A DNA stretch of 64,000 nt from Albula goreensis (taxonomy: Eukaryota > Chordata > Actinopteri > Albuliformes > Albulidae), in NCBI GenBank assembly GCA_022829145.1, contig CM040745.1, positions 34,564,406 to 34,628,405 on the forward strand, in the 5' to 3' direction. This document shows positions 47,860 to 59,539 of this stretch, piece by piece (within the stretch, counting starts at the first letter, position 1; each line of letters begins with the position of its first letter). The position numbers and the translations under genes were made by a program. The notes beneath the pieces are model-generated. The model did not search any database. It saw only the letters and a list, made by a program, of their open reading frames with translations, and was not told the origin of the DNA.

Positions 47860-48256
47860 AGATATTGCACCTCACATTTTCTAAGGCTCTGGGGCTCCAC
47901 AAAATCAGTCAGAGCCATATTGTCGAAATGGAGAAAGTTTGGGAAACTTCCCAGGAGTGACCATCCTGCCAAATGGCTCCAAGAAGATGGTGTAAAATAA
48001 TCACAAAGAACCAAAGCAAAACATCCACATCACCTTTGGGTCTTTCACCTCAGCTAACATCAGTGTTAGTGACTTCTTCACCATCAGAAAGACATTAGGG
48101 TTGGGGAGGGGCGATCGGAACTCGCTAAGACTTGCAGGGTGGAAACCACTGCTCACAAACAAGAATATGAATGCTCATCTCAAGGTAGCCAAAATGCACC
48201 TGGATGAGCATCAAGAGTGCTGGAAAAATGTTCTATGGACAGATTGGGAAGTATGG
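47860..48256 (+). pseudogene. Tc1/mariner-like transposase remnant
   Basis: The DNA follows the middle of a fish Tc1-like transposase gene: from ggctctggggctc and cagagccatattgtc (helix-turn-helix region) through cttcccaggagtgaccatcc to catcagaaagacatt. It then reaches the readable stretch WKPLLTNKNMNAHLKVAKMH followed by LDEHQECWKNVLWTD, ending in ctatggacagattggg. The last part includes the first catalytic Asp of the DDE triad, in its usual 'W(T/S)DE' setting, but here DE has become DW. Deletions and frameshifts break the frame several times. The N-terminus, the second and third catalytic residues and both terminal inverted repeats are missing. It is a dead, about 400-bp fragment of a gene that is normally near 1 kb. 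Confidence 0.85.
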
Positions 48257-48436
48257 GCTGAGAGCTACTTACTGCTTTTACTTTATGTAAGGCCTGAAAG
48301 TAATGCCGAAGCATGAAGAGGCCACACTGAAGAGGACAGAGCAGTCGGGAGTAGAAACTTTGAACAATGAGAAACCCCTTTTCTATGTTCCAATCTGGTT
48401 TGGTTTCATTAAGCAATTGACAAATTTGCTTGACAA
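48257..48436. other. non-coding stretch, nothing recognised
   Basis: Short unclassified interval after the Tc1 remnant. Confidence 0.6.
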
Positions 48437-48455
48437 AAAAAAAAAAAAAAAAACA
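48437..48455. repeat. poly-A tract
   Basis: About 18 uninterrupted adenines. May be a retroposon tail, but the sequence before it is unclassified. Confidence 0.95.
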
Positions 48456-50439
48456 CAGTCTAGCTGGGTAACTTATTTGCTCCTCAAAAGCTGCTTAGTG
48501 GCCAAAAAATTCAGTGACATAATATGCCAAACATAGCCCTCTGGTCTGCTACTTTGCTTACGAGCCATCACTTGATTAAAGAGGAACAGTACAGGAGTCC
48601 ATCACAGTCTCCTACTGGCAAAAAGCTTACCCTCTACCCTACCCAAGGTTACAAAACCCGAACAATATGGATATAACATATCACAAATGCACAAAAAATA
48701 CCCGCTCAGGTAAGCAAGTCACACTGAGACACCACACAGGAACTGTGCAATCAAGCAGAGAGGAGAGCAGACTTTTGGAATCTAGGTAGATTTACTGCTC
48801 GACTTCCACTCCTCGGGAGCGGAATCTCTTGACATTCCTCTCTTCGCATTGACCTGCTGCTACGTTTCCATTTGACAGGCGATCATGCTTGTTGTAGAGG
48901 ATAAAAGCATAATACTACGCGAGGTCTTATTTGAGGGGCTCAGCGTTTCAGCCTTTTATAGTAATGGAGACAGACTGGCATGTTATGATCAACACTTCAT
49001 CATTTTTGCACATTTTACACAAATTGTGTTGTTTTTAAATGGCTGTGTTGTTTTCAAATCAATTGCCTTTACAACACATTTAAGCAACTGCATAGGACAT
49101 CTTTTTTCAGGAGCTTTTAAGCATATGGTCAACCAGTTCAGTTGTTGCTGAATTATTACAGTAATCAAATTAATACAATCTTAAGAATCTTTAAAAAAAA
49201 AAATATCTCGACTAGTCTTCATTTTCTTGCAACCAAGTTTTGATTCTGTGTAGTATTAAAACAGTTCTATCACACCTAGAAGTTCAAATCTAGAAGAGTG
49301 ACACATATCTCGCTAAATATAGCTTCAGAACTAAAATCTAACTTTTTAACTGAATATTTTCCCAAAAATGATTATTGTAATTATCTTGAAACATTTTATG
49401 GGAAAGTGTTAATTCATTGCAGATATATACAAAATTGAAAGATGTTACATTATGCTATCATTTAGTAATTTTTTGACAACAGCTAATTTTTATTGGCTTC
49501 AGAAAATGTGCAAGTTACAGCTTGTAATGGCTTGGTTTGTTGCATACTAGATGATGTCATCTTGTTTCTTGTGTCTGGACAAAGTAGTAATCTTAGTTCC
49601 TGAGTTGAAAACATATTATTTCTCAATTTCTCAAACTTTTCTGAACTAATTTTTGACATCAACTAGTAGCATTAGAAAACAAGAAAGCAAGTCTGGGCTA
49701 ATCCCACCTGGAACAGGTTTGGGCGGACTATTGCAAAATGGATTGCAACATACCCAGAAGTACATAAGAGTGCAATCATGATTCATTTAATCATTAAGCA
49801 GTTCGATGTGATGGTGATTTCACGGAGCCCTGCTCTGTTGGAAAAGCCTAGACATCTATCTATCTTTTCATGATGAAATTTAGCTCCAAGGGCCAAATTT
49901 TAAAAAATCATAACTAATAAAATATTTGGAGTAGAGCTATAGGATTTTGCAGGGTCCCATGAATTTAATAGAAGTTTTAACATGAATTTTTTCAAGAAAA
50001 TCCATGACATGAACTGGGGGTCCGAGGTGAGTTTGTATGGAATGACCCCCTCGGACAAAGTTTTTGGGGTACAATGGAGTTGTCAATTAAGAAAATCATC
50101 AAACAAACTGGAGTAACCAATCAATGTGTCAACAGAGTATAAAATGAGGCACAAGCCAATCAGCTATTTTTTCCTTCCTCCTGCAACCCTTCACTAACCA
50201 CCACAGGAACATGAATTCAGTTAAAACCGCCACATCATATATTTTTCTTCTTTTCATTTTCCCCCATTTCTCAACTTAGCACAGTTTCATGCAGCAACCT
50301 CCTCCCAGCACAGGAGGAGGCAGCCATGACATAAAATACCTCCAGTTCACATGATGACAAGTGCTCCCAAGTGGGTGATGACGAAGTCAGCATACACTCA
50401 GTTTGTGTACAGACATCAGTCTGCATCTACAGGCACCTA
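48456..50439. other. non-coding stretch; one possible conserved segment
   Basis: The segment 48780-48990 is complex with several CpGs and may be a conserved element. A split inverted repeat gtccgagg/cctcggac with a 21-nt loop lies at about 50020-50056. No coding gene recognised. Confidence 0.5.
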
Positions 50440-50640
50440 GCTGACCAGGAGGCTGCCAGAGAGTGAGGAGACGAATGAACTTTAAAAGGATTAACCTCTC
50501 TCTCCTCCTGGCAAAGTTAGGCCAAATGTTTCCCCACCAGCGTGCACTTTTGGCTATAGCCAGTAATGGTGTGGCTGGGACTCAAATCCCCAGTCACCAG
50601 GAAAAAACACCACATTATCCAAAGGAAAGATCTACTCAAT
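50440..50640. repeat. possible SINE-like repeat
   Basis: Starts tgaccaggaggctgccagag, continues through a GAGA/CTCTCT stretch, a 10-bp palindrome GGCTATAGCC at about 50552, and ends with gactcaaatccccagtcacc, which reads as a B box in reverse. Resembles 44385-44595 and, inverted, part of 31070-31335. Family not identified. Confidence 0.35.
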
Positions 50641-51229
50641 GAATAGACACTTCTGTGGGCTCATTTTCTCTTTTTCTGAGCTTTTTTTTTGTCTAATTTT
50701 GTTTAATCCCAGTGCTTGTAAAATTCTGAATAAATAATACAATTTAACAAGAAAAAAAAATTCACAGATTCAATGGTTTACAGGCTGGATTGATAAATTC
50801 TTAAAAGCCATAGCCTTATAAAACCTTGTGTGCTTGTTGCGGGACTAGAAACTGAGGACACACTCCCTAGCAGTGATAAGAAACAGAGACTCTGTCTCAG
50901 ACACACAGTAAAGTACAGTGGTGAGGCACACAAGATAATGCATTTGTTTTCTCATTTTAAAAAATAATTTCAAAAAGAAGTTTTAAATAGACATTTTTTT
51001 CTGTTTTTGATCAATAGTATACATAGATGGGCCATAATGGTGTGGTGCACATGTGTTTTTCTTGTCAAATGGACATAGTTTTCACAAATTAAATCTCATA
51101 TCCATATCTGATGGAAAACAAGAATGGTTCCTTTGAAGCATCAAATCTCTTTTTGCTCTCAGAAGTTTTAAGCAGTGGCCAAAAATCTCAAATCCAAAGG
51201 GTTCCACAAAATGTAAGGACAACAACTAA
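50641..51229. other. non-coding stretch, nothing recognised
   Basis: AT-rich filler with A and T runs. Confidence 0.6.
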
Positions 51230-51545
51230 ACCCAAAAAAAGACAATTACTGAGCAAATGAATATATTTAATACGCTTGAGCAGTGTTTTGCCCGATTAAT
51301 TAGCTTGTTACCGGGTTGTTTGAGGTAATTAGCTTTCGACTGTTCCCTGGCGTGCAATGATATCTCTTTTCTCTGATGGGATTGGTAGTTAATTAAAAAA
51401 ACAGCTTGTTTATGAAAGGTGGTCACAAAATGGACAACTGGAGGTGTAATCACAGCACAAGTTGAAAAGATCCTTTTGTTCCCATTCTCCTTCCGCCGTA
51501 ATTGATTGTATGCATTTGACGATACAAAGAGCAAAGGCACTTCAA
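51230..51545. promoter_or_regulatory. candidate enhancer with repeated TAATTAGCTT motif
   Basis: The 10-mer TAATTAGCTT occurs at 51297-51306 and again at 51326-51335, with TTAATTAA following near 51389. A paired homeodomain-type motif in low-repeat sequence is typical of deeply conserved developmental enhancers. A 104-codon minus-strand frame over it has no known relatives. Conservation is inferred, not shown. Confidence 0.4.
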
Positions 51546-51595
51546 AACCAAATGGTTCATGATTAGGAGGCTCGTGGCTGGCTCTCTATCTCCTT

Positions 51596-51640
51596 CCTTC
51601 ACTCTCTCTCTCTCTCATTAGAGAAGCAGGTAAGACTCAC
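51596..51640 (+). promoter_or_regulatory. splice-like cluster: acceptor, 8-nt segment, GTAAGA donor
   Basis: A long CT-rich tract ends CATTAG at 51621. The next eight bases, AGAAGCAG (51622-51629), are followed by GTAAGA. Both splice signals are close to consensus. An 8-nt microexon, or a recursive-type site, is possible. It lies just beyond the candidate enhancer at 51230-51545. Confidence 0.25.
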
Positions 51641-53384
51641 AAGCCTCGAGGGATTTTGCCATCTGTCATTTTAAAACCTGATGTTCCACAGAAAAATATC
51701 CGCTGTGTAACTCCAGTCCAGATACCTCATTTTATCAGTATGCACGATTTACTGGTTAAAAACTTGCAAACCAATGTTATACAAGTTAACCTACTTAAAA
51801 CCTGAGGTGAGGTTTTGCCCTAACCTTAACCCGAAAATTAGATAAACCTGTTTTGTTTAGTTTAGTTTGGTTTTTGTGATAATCAGATAACAACAAATTG
51901 TATTGACCTGGACACAAATAAATACATAAAAAATGTCTGAACTCATTCTAATATTTAAAAAAATATGCAGATGATCCCAAAAATGAAGTTCAAAAGCATA
52001 ACACATGGAATAGCAATTTAAAGTCTGACAGATAAGGAGAGCGCAAAAACTCTGGTGGTCTGAAATCAGTGACAATTCAGCAAATATGAAAAACCCGCAA
52101 CACTGCCGTCTCATTTTTAGCGACTCTCATCAATCTTCTCACAGAATGACTTCTGAAAGCAACCTGCATATACTGCACCTGCATATTTTCCCTTGAACAT
52201 CGAGTATGGTTAGATTTTGCTTGGCTCATAATGCTGCTCTGCTCTACTCATAATGAAGTGGGTCAGAACTAGGGAAGAACCAGAACAGCAGTGGAAAAAT
52301 GGTTGGAGTCATTCCTTACCTCTTCCAGAACCTGTGAAATGGAATTGAAATACATCTCTGTTATATTATTTCTGACACTCCAAAAGATTTACGCAGGTGG
52401 AAAATGCATTGTGGTCATTGAGCATGTCGTACGCATCTCCTTCTCACTAAAATAATAGCCAATATCTTATTGAACGCCTGTCTAGCCAACACCTGTTTCT
52501 CACTCATAATAAAACACACACACAATTACATGTCCCATAACCACATTCAGGCTTAGAAAAATCAAATTAGATGTGCATGAAGTCATGTTTGCCTATCTCC
52601 TCCCAATAGTTTGCATAGTAACATAGAAATCCCTAATTTTACATATCTGTTCATGGTAGTGTGTGAAAATATACAGTCCAGATACGTTTCAATTTTAAGA
52701 CAGGAAATCCTTCAGCCACCAAGGTACTTGATTTTCAGGAATGTTGTCTGTTAAAATGATATTACTGATGAAAACACTCAGCAAACCAAACCTTTAACAT
52801 GAAGATTGTGCACAACAGCTGCAGGCAAAAACTTGACCAGAAGACCCTCTGCAACCTCTGCTGTTCACATATTTCCTTAATTATTAATAGGGACATTAAT
52901 AATACCACACAGGAGAAGCCCAATCCTTCCTCAATGAGACTTCAACAAGCCAAAAACAGCTTTTGTTGACCTCTCCTCTGGTATCAATAAGAGATACAAA
53001 AGAGATTATTCACTCAACCAAGTACACATCACGCCATTAACCAGGCACAGTATACTGCTTTGGATCTCCTGGCATTTACAGTTTAATGTATGGAATATAC
53101 TTCACATCCCAGGATGAAGTTATAAAAAAGGATGGTTTTTACAGGCTGTGAAACCTTCTTCTTGAATAATTGGCAGATGATAATCCCTTACATTTGGTTA
53201 ACTATGTGTAAATAACAGTTTCATACCAAGCAAATCCATGTCCGATTATCCTGAGCACCAAACAAATGAAGGAAAGCCAAACTAAAGTGCTCATATTCCC
53301 TTTCAGACTACCTCTATTTATTTTACAACCCATAAAAAAACTGGATAAATTCAGCGGGGGGAAATATTAAAAAGTACAGAAAAT
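51641..53384. other. non-coding stretch, nothing recognised
   Basis: AT-rich. The 52700-53384 portion ends at a Tc1-like terminus and could be the inside of a non-autonomous element, but no left terminus was found. Confidence 0.5.
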
Positions 53385-53420
53385 CAGACAGGGGCCAAAT
53401 ACTTTTTCAAAGCCCAGTGA
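53385..53420. mobile_element. Tc1-like terminal inverted repeat remnant
   Basis: Reversed, 53418-53391 reads actgggctttgaaaaagtat then ttggcccc. This is close to the fish Tc1 terminus usually written cagtgctgtgaaaaagtatttgcccc. Only this end is present. The sequence on its left may belong to the element but shows no transposase. Confidence 0.4.
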
Positions 53421-53595
53421 AAAATTATATGTAGTATATTCGAGCAGAATCAAAATCAAAATCAAAGCCCTTTGATTTGACCTCAGCAGAGATAGTGAGG
53501 ACCATTGAATTGGAAGGACTGTACAACCATCATATTCCAATATATTTTTTCCTTCCTTAGGTCTCAGTCTGTAAAAACAAGGCAGGGGTAGGCTC
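53421..53595. other. non-coding stretch, nothing recognised
   Basis: AT-rich spacer; aatcaaaatcaaaatcaaag at about 53448-53467 is a short tandem hexamer. Confidence 0.6.
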
Positions 53596-54700
53596 TAATC
53601 CGAGCAGCTACATGTACATTATTTACGGGCTGTGAATCTTATCTGAAGGCGATCTTCAAGGGGGTTTGTCGCAATTAAATAATACATCGATTCACAGCTC
53701 CCTAACCCAATTCTTCTCCGCGAGAAACTAAGACGGATACTGCACCTCATTAGGGTTTGAATCCATAACGGTCGACTTTCAAGTGAGACTTAATGGCCGC
53801 CATAACGCTCAAGACAGGCTGTTCAGAGGAGTGCTTATTCAGTGGGGGGTTTATGGGTAAAGCGGTCTGCAATGAAAAGCGGTTTGCATCAAAAACCCCC
53901 AAAAAAAAAAACACGTAATGATGATAAGGATATTTGAGGATACAGAAAAGTGGGACATGGTAAAACTCATTTTGAAATACAATATAATGTAGACATGAGT
54001 TTTGTTTCATCTGAGAGACGGTTTTGGATCATACAGTGAGCGTATGTACGATGCATACTAATCGTTTGACTGTTAGACGATGATCGTGGAAAGACCTGGC
54101 TTTAAGTCAGCTAAGGTAGTGCGCGTCCCTAGGGTACTCTCTCTAAGGACCTTCTTTCTACCGCAACGGAGACTTTAATTACATAATTGGAGTCATTGAT
54201 TAGATAGGAATTTGAATCGCCTCTCGTTCCAGGTGTCAATCAGTTGCTGATTGAAAGTTATAAGACTCTCATTACCATTGATTGTCTGGAACAGAGATGG
54301 ACAACACCAGTCTGGGAGTTATATTGATGGTAGGATAAGGGATAGGCTAAGAAGAAGCCTTTTAAAAACCCTCCATTTTAATTTTTGCTATGAATCTGGA
54401 GTCATTCAGATTCACTGCGAGTTCTTGAGCTCATGAACAGTTCTCTCAAACAAACCGATTACCTTTTAATGGTTCCCTTCTGGATCACGAATAATTGCCT
54501 TGTGATTGTTTTCAAATGGCGAGCAATTAAAAAGTCATCCATTGACAGTATTTGCTGAAATCGTAATTAGGTTTTTCTTTCGAGGGTTACTTCCAAATGT
54601 ATGATTTTGCATGCCAAATTTTTAGCCAGTTAATTACCCAATTCCCATTTGAAAATAATTGAGAAAATTCAAAAGCCCTATGCAACCAGTCTTTTTTAAA
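53596..54700. promoter_or_regulatory. candidate cluster of conserved non-coding elements
   Basis: Three low-repeat parts (about 53600-53860, 54050-54240 and 54430-54690) contain several homeodomain-type cores (TAATTACATAATTGG, CAATTAAAAAG, GTAATTAGG, TTAATTACCC) and an octamer-like TTTTGCATGCC. They are separated by plainer sequence. Two AG|GT junctions or weak splice matches nearby are not strong. Inference from composition only. Confidence 0.35.
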
Positions 54701-55174
54701 CTTCACTCATTTTAGCTTTAGCAAAGACATTGCACACCATTTCCTCAAAGAGCCAGATACACAAACACTAAAACTATCCCAGCTCCAATTTGTACATGTA
54801 AGAAGTATTATTTTTAACTCATAAACAGTAAGATATAACAGTTCCCTGGGTTGCCATTAAAACAATTATAACAAACCAAATGGGTACCCAGTAATAAGTG
54901 TGACAGTAATTAAGAGCATGGAGTACTGGTTTCAGTTTGGAGGTAGATGACACCACAAACATTCAATTTCACCAATATTCCATCCATGTACCAAACCATG
55001 CAAGAGCAACACAAACACAATAAAAATACGATAGACTTATATACAATATTCCCCCACCATTCCAGTCTCAAGAAAAAAAAATCCAATATCCAAACATAAT
55101 CCAACCAAAAATACACAAATTTTGCATTTCAAATCCAGCAATAAAAAAACAAGGTTCAGATCTCACCTCTTTAG
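54701..55174. other. non-coding stretch, nothing recognised
   Basis: AT-rich; a pyrimidine-rich acceptor-like end (CTCACCTCTTTAG) leads into the next feature. Confidence 0.6.
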
Positions 55175-55342
55175 GCCTCAAACAGTTGTGGATCCGTTCA
55201 GATTAGGGCCATATCCTGGGGGAAGCCAACCACCTCCTTATGAATTCCTGTTGGTCTTGCTGCTAAACCCACTGCACAGTCCCAACGGTAACATGTCTGC
55301 CCAGGAAATGGTGTTTCCATTGGGCCCCACCCCTGCAGTCAG
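55175..55342 (+). other. exon-like segment, 168 nt, phase-symmetric, product unknown
   Basis: Flanked by CTCACCTCTTTAG on the left and GTCAG|GTATGG on the right. The 168-nt length is 56 codons, and one plus-strand frame is open throughout, including PYPGGSQPPPYEF and MSAQEMVFPLGPTPAV. This is richer in Pro and Gly than nearby sequence. I do not recognise the protein. The acceptor's pyrimidine tract is short. It could be a real internal exon, a decayed exon, or chance. Confidence 0.25.
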
Positions 55343-56179
55343 GTATGGCTGACGCTTAAAGGGATAGTATGTTTAACAATTTATAGTAACAATTGATTAC
55401 TACACACACAACTGTGCATAGTTAAGGTGACAATTAAGGAAATCTTAGTAAAGATCATAACAATTCAGGAGCTACAATAGTTTAATCTGGCGAGGGTTTC
55501 TTATTAGACCACTTATTTTTATTTGTGTTGAAAGCATTAAAAATATCGTGTATCGTTTATATATTATTATATGGAGAATGTGAGTGTAGCTGTATAGCTC
55601 AGTGGGCAGACGGCAGAATGGAAATAAAAAATGAAAATGATTTTTATCCCCCAAATTGTCATTGGATGATTGGTCATTTTATAATTGAGAGAAACAGTGG
55701 AAATAGTTGCCAAAAGAAATGATTCCAAAAACAGTCAATGGTGAAAAGCTTGTTTAAACAGGAAATGATAAGAATAGGAAATCTTGTTCTCTTTGCAATT
55801 TTAGGCTTTCAAAACATTTGTAAACATCCTAGGACTGTCAAACGCAGATTTGCATTTTGACTGCATGCATCTTCGCATGGTTCTGATACAGCATTGGAAT
55901 AAGCCTGGTGATGCTGTATCTCTGAATAAAAACCCTACTACTGTATCTCTGCTTCCTGGTGCCAGATAGAAAGGTATTTTCAGTTATCTCTCTGGATGTC
56001 TTGTCCTATCACCACTCATTCAGCAGCTCCATATATAATGCCCAGGGGTAGATTTGTCCTCGCTGAACCCAAAACGGTGAAATTGGTCAGACGTGTGTTT
56101 ATGAGCTATTCAGATGTAGCCATTTTATACAATAATCCATCTGGGACTATACCTTTTCTCTCTCTCTCTCTGTCCTCAG
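55343..56179. other. non-coding stretch, nothing firm recognised
   Basis: An isolated tRNA A-box-like string (tatagctcagtgggcaga, about 55591-55608) has no B box and is not called. A strong CT tract leads into the next feature. Confidence 0.55.
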
Positions 56180-56227
56180 AAAGAACGGCTTGTTGTTCTC
56201 CCAATGTCTGCCGGTCAACGTAGAGGG
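56180..56227 (+). other. exon-like segment, 48 nt, after a strong acceptor
   Basis: A 25-nt pyrimidine tract ending TGTCCTCAG precedes the segment, and GTAAAC follows after 48 nt, a multiple of three. Two frames are open; one reads KERLVVLPMSAGQRRG. The donor is only fair, and nothing links it to the segments at 33.57 or 55.18 kb except strand. Confidence 0.2.
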
Positions 56228-56399
56228 GTAAACAAAATCACAGAAAATGTTTTTTGGAAATTCTGGATAATCGGGAAAACTGTGCAATAGGCCACTCTAT
56301 GAGACGCACCGTTATAATGACACAAAAGATTGGGCACATATATTTTTGTTGGATTTTTGTTTGTGAGAAATGGATGGAAAGTGAAAGTGGGTCATCGGA
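56228..56399. other. non-coding stretch, nothing recognised
   Basis: Short AT-rich spacer. Confidence 0.6.
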
Positions 56400-56775
56400 G
56401 GAGACAGCACGCTAAACTCTTTCACGGACCGCTCATTTCATGCAAATTGACGCCCCTGACTTATGAAATGCGCTGACACGTTAATTTGACGCACACGCAT
56501 AAACACCAGCCTCACGCGCGGCGGTATTTGGGGCACGAGGTTATCTCCCGCGACGCACACACCGCTAACTCCCTCCGTTACAAAGCGAGGACAGATCTGG
56601 GCCCTGTGACTGGATGTGACAGAAGGCTCTAAAATATTTAACAGCAATCCTGCAAAACACAAGTGGAGAACATCATTATGAATTAATCGCCAAGAGTCTG
56701 GTTCAAAACACACTTTAATAAAAATGTGCTGGTGTGCTGAAATTTGTCCCGATGCACGGATTCTCTGCACGTTCC
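56400..56775. promoter_or_regulatory. candidate conserved element with octamer and CpG-dense core
   Basis: Contains a perfect POU octamer ATGCAAAT at 56440-56447, about 17 CpGs between 56450 and 56600, and ATTATGAATTAAT near 56674. A 110-codon minus-strand frame overlaps it without a known domain. The mix of CpG retention and factor motifs suggests a regulatory element. Confidence 0.4.
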
Positions 56776-57640
56776 TGTCATTGCATATGAATGAAGTTTG
56801 TGCAACATTTTGATCCTGTGCCTTTCTGCAATGTGTGCTCTGGTAGGACTACATTGCATTATGGGTAAAAAAGTGAGTAGGAAACCCTGTGGAGTTCTTC
56901 AGAAACATACGAAACACAGGGAAAGTGTTTAAGTAATTAAACAGCTTTTACTGATAACCCTTTTATAAGCTATCATGATTTTACAGATAAATACTTTCCT
57001 GGTTTAACATATTTAGTGTTTATATGCCATACAAACTTCACATTTTGTCCAGAAAACAGCCCAAAGTGACCTAATGAATTAGCCTGTCCCGTGCTGATTA
57101 TGGATTGTGAACTGGGGGTTGTTCAGATCGGCTGGTCTATCACAAGTCACACAATTCACATTAATAACTCACACAAAGCACTCTCGCTTCACCCAGAGCA
57201 CCTGTCAGTTGAATGTACTTCTACATTCTACGTTCTAGTTTACGTCCACAGCGCCATACTCCACACCGACAGCGATGTGCTCCACTATCTGCCCCTTCCC
57301 TGTTAGAATGACCTCAGTCCCAGTTATATGAGGTTGTCAGCCGTTACCCTCAGTATAGTTGATATGGATGCTCCATTGAGCCGTTGGCTCTAGTTCTTGC
57401 AGTGACTTGTTAATGGATCGTGTTGTGGGGCACCAGTTGTCCATCAGTTGATTTTTCTGGAATGTTCTGCAGGTATCACCCTGATCTGTCGGCTGAAGCG
57501 CTTCTTTGGTCTGAGTTTTATTTGGCCTTTTTGCAGCCCGCATGGATCAGCTGTCCTCGTCCTTATGTGCACTTTTTGACCATCCGAGGATGTCTCTTTA
57601 TGAATGGTGTGGAGGAAGGCTGCAGAGACTCTTCCCCATT
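56776..57640. other. non-coding stretch, nothing recognised
   Basis: Ordinary sequence. An AG|GT junction with a moderate pyrimidine tract (TTCTGCAG|GTATCA) lies at about 57471. Confidence 0.5.
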
Positions 57641-58020
57641 TCAGAATGGCTTCTCTTGCAATTCGTTGACAGCTGCTCTCCTGCGACCTACACTAAAATC
57701 CACCCCCCCACCCTCCAGCTCTCCAGGGTGCCCAGCGGCCTTGGCTGTGACCCCACCGCTCGACAGTAGAGGAAAAAGGGGCTGGGGCTGGGAGCTCAGG
57801 GCCCGTTGGCTGCTTCCATCAGGAGATTCATCTCGTGCCATCTGTAGCCTCGTCCCCAAGCCAGCCCAGCGGGGCCGGGCACTGCGAGAGGTGCCATCTC
57901 CCCCTCCAGAGATGAGGGGGGAATGTGCTGTAGGCACAGTGCAGTTCGTATGAGGACCTGAGGACCCCGTACTTCACCCCCCCCCCCCACCCCGCCCCAA
58001 ATGAAAGCAGCCCACTGTTT
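57641..58020. other. GC-rich segment with long open frames on both strands, not recognised
   Basis: A plus-strand frame of 177 codons (57420-57953) and a minus-strand frame of 98 codons (57641-57937) overlap here. Both are Pro, Ser, Arg and Gly-rich because the DNA is GC-rich with C-runs (57977-57990). No domain, signal peptide or splice site pair supports a gene. Confidence 0.3.
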
Positions 58021-59539
58021 CCTCACCCTAATATACACCTAATGCTGCGAAAATTTGGGTTCTTATATGTTGGCCCTTTGTCTCCTCAGGTGACCATATG
58101 GTTACCCAAGAAGCATCCAATGTCTAAGTCAGTTCTGTCACATTTGTTTTAATTAAATCAGGCTTAAACTTCTTACATGTTTTTTTTCGTACTCCCCTAT
58201 GTTCGACTGGGTCTCCAGCTGAGTCGCTCAGCTATCTGTCATGCTTTTCCTACCGCCTGTCACATCATCTGTGTTCATTGTTGAACATGTCTTAAGTATG
58301 AGTATTATTTATTTTGGCCACACATGCCGTCCTACAAATTCCTTTCAAATGTTTGTTTCTGGTTCTTTAATTCAATAAAAATTCAATAACTAATGCATAT
58401 TTTTAAAATGTCCATTTTTTTTCCAGTTGCCGTCCTTTAATAACCATATGGTTGGACAGCCATTTGCATAAAATAGTTTCATTGTCATGAATGTATGCTG
58501 AAGTTAAAATGGGTTATTCAACTCAAAATAAAGTTGTTTCAGAGCATGTGAAATTATTTCAGGGGATAATGAGTTAATTGGTATTGTAATTCATATGTGT
58601 CTTTGGGATCTATGAGTGCTTTACCATGTGCCACACCCACCTGGGTGATGCATGGCAGAAATTTCGCACCAGAATGCTCGCCACACATCATCCGAAGTTG
58701 AGAGGGAGGGATTCATTTAGCCAATTTAACTTGGATATGAATAGACAGGCAGATTGAGAGAGAGCCAGATTAGGATCTTTGCCAGGGACACAGGGGGAAC
58801 ACTCTTTACCTTTTTTATTTTTGAAGAGGGCCGTGGGATGTGTAATGGCCGCGGTGAGTCAGGACCCTGTTTGAGGGCGGACTAATGACTCTGGTCTGAG
58901 GTGAGGGGCTGTATTAAACAGGGCTAATGGAGACTGCCTCTGATGGACACTGTAAAAGGGAATATAGGAATACCTCATTATGGGAAAACACATACATGTG
59001 ACCTATTTCTTCCCCCTCCATCAACGGCACAGACAAAAGCGATGTTTTTGAAAGACTGAGTCACTGTCTTTCTCCTTGGTCAAGTTCGGAGAAATAATAA
59101 AGAGCTGTCAGTTCTATTTGTCACAGGCAGGAAGCGTTATTTTTCACGATGCACTGATATAGTGCTAATAGTAAGGCTTAGTTCATATAAAAATATGTGC
59201 TAATATATCAGCTCCAATATAATTTCTATTAAGTCAATTAATTAAGTATCCTTCATATTAAATATGGGATTTTTACAATAAAACTCAGATTAACCTAAAT
59301 CGAACCATGCCTCGGATATAAAAGAAAATTGGGGCAAGACATTTCACTCTCGATTTCACTTTCACATCAAAGGAGAAACATATGAGGCTTTTGAAGGGTA
59401 GAAAAAAAATTCCATCCAACATTACTGTGGAAAGAGGTGCTCTGACAGATACAATACAGGCCCGAGCACTTTTTTTTCCCACAGATAAAAAGACATTAAA
59501 ACCATGATGAAAACTATTTCAAGTTACAGACGCATTTGT
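58021..59539. other. non-coding stretch, nothing recognised
   Basis: A second AG|GT junction with a good pyrimidine tract (TTTGTCTCCTCAG|GTGACC) lies at 58089, with a weak donor. Segments at 58560-58980 are low-repeat. No gene recognised. Confidence 0.5.

Noticed and set aside
53559..53575. AG|GT junction after TTTTTTCCTTCCTTAG
   Set aside because: Good acceptor tract but the donor side GTCTCA is far from consensus.
55591..55608. tRNA A-box-like string tatagctcagtgggcaga
   Set aside because: No B box at the right distance and no cloverleaf, so neither a tRNA gene nor a readable SINE.
57420..57953. 177-codon plus-strand open frame
   Set aside because: GC-rich, Pro/Ser/Arg-rich, overlapped by a long opposite-strand frame; composition explains its length.
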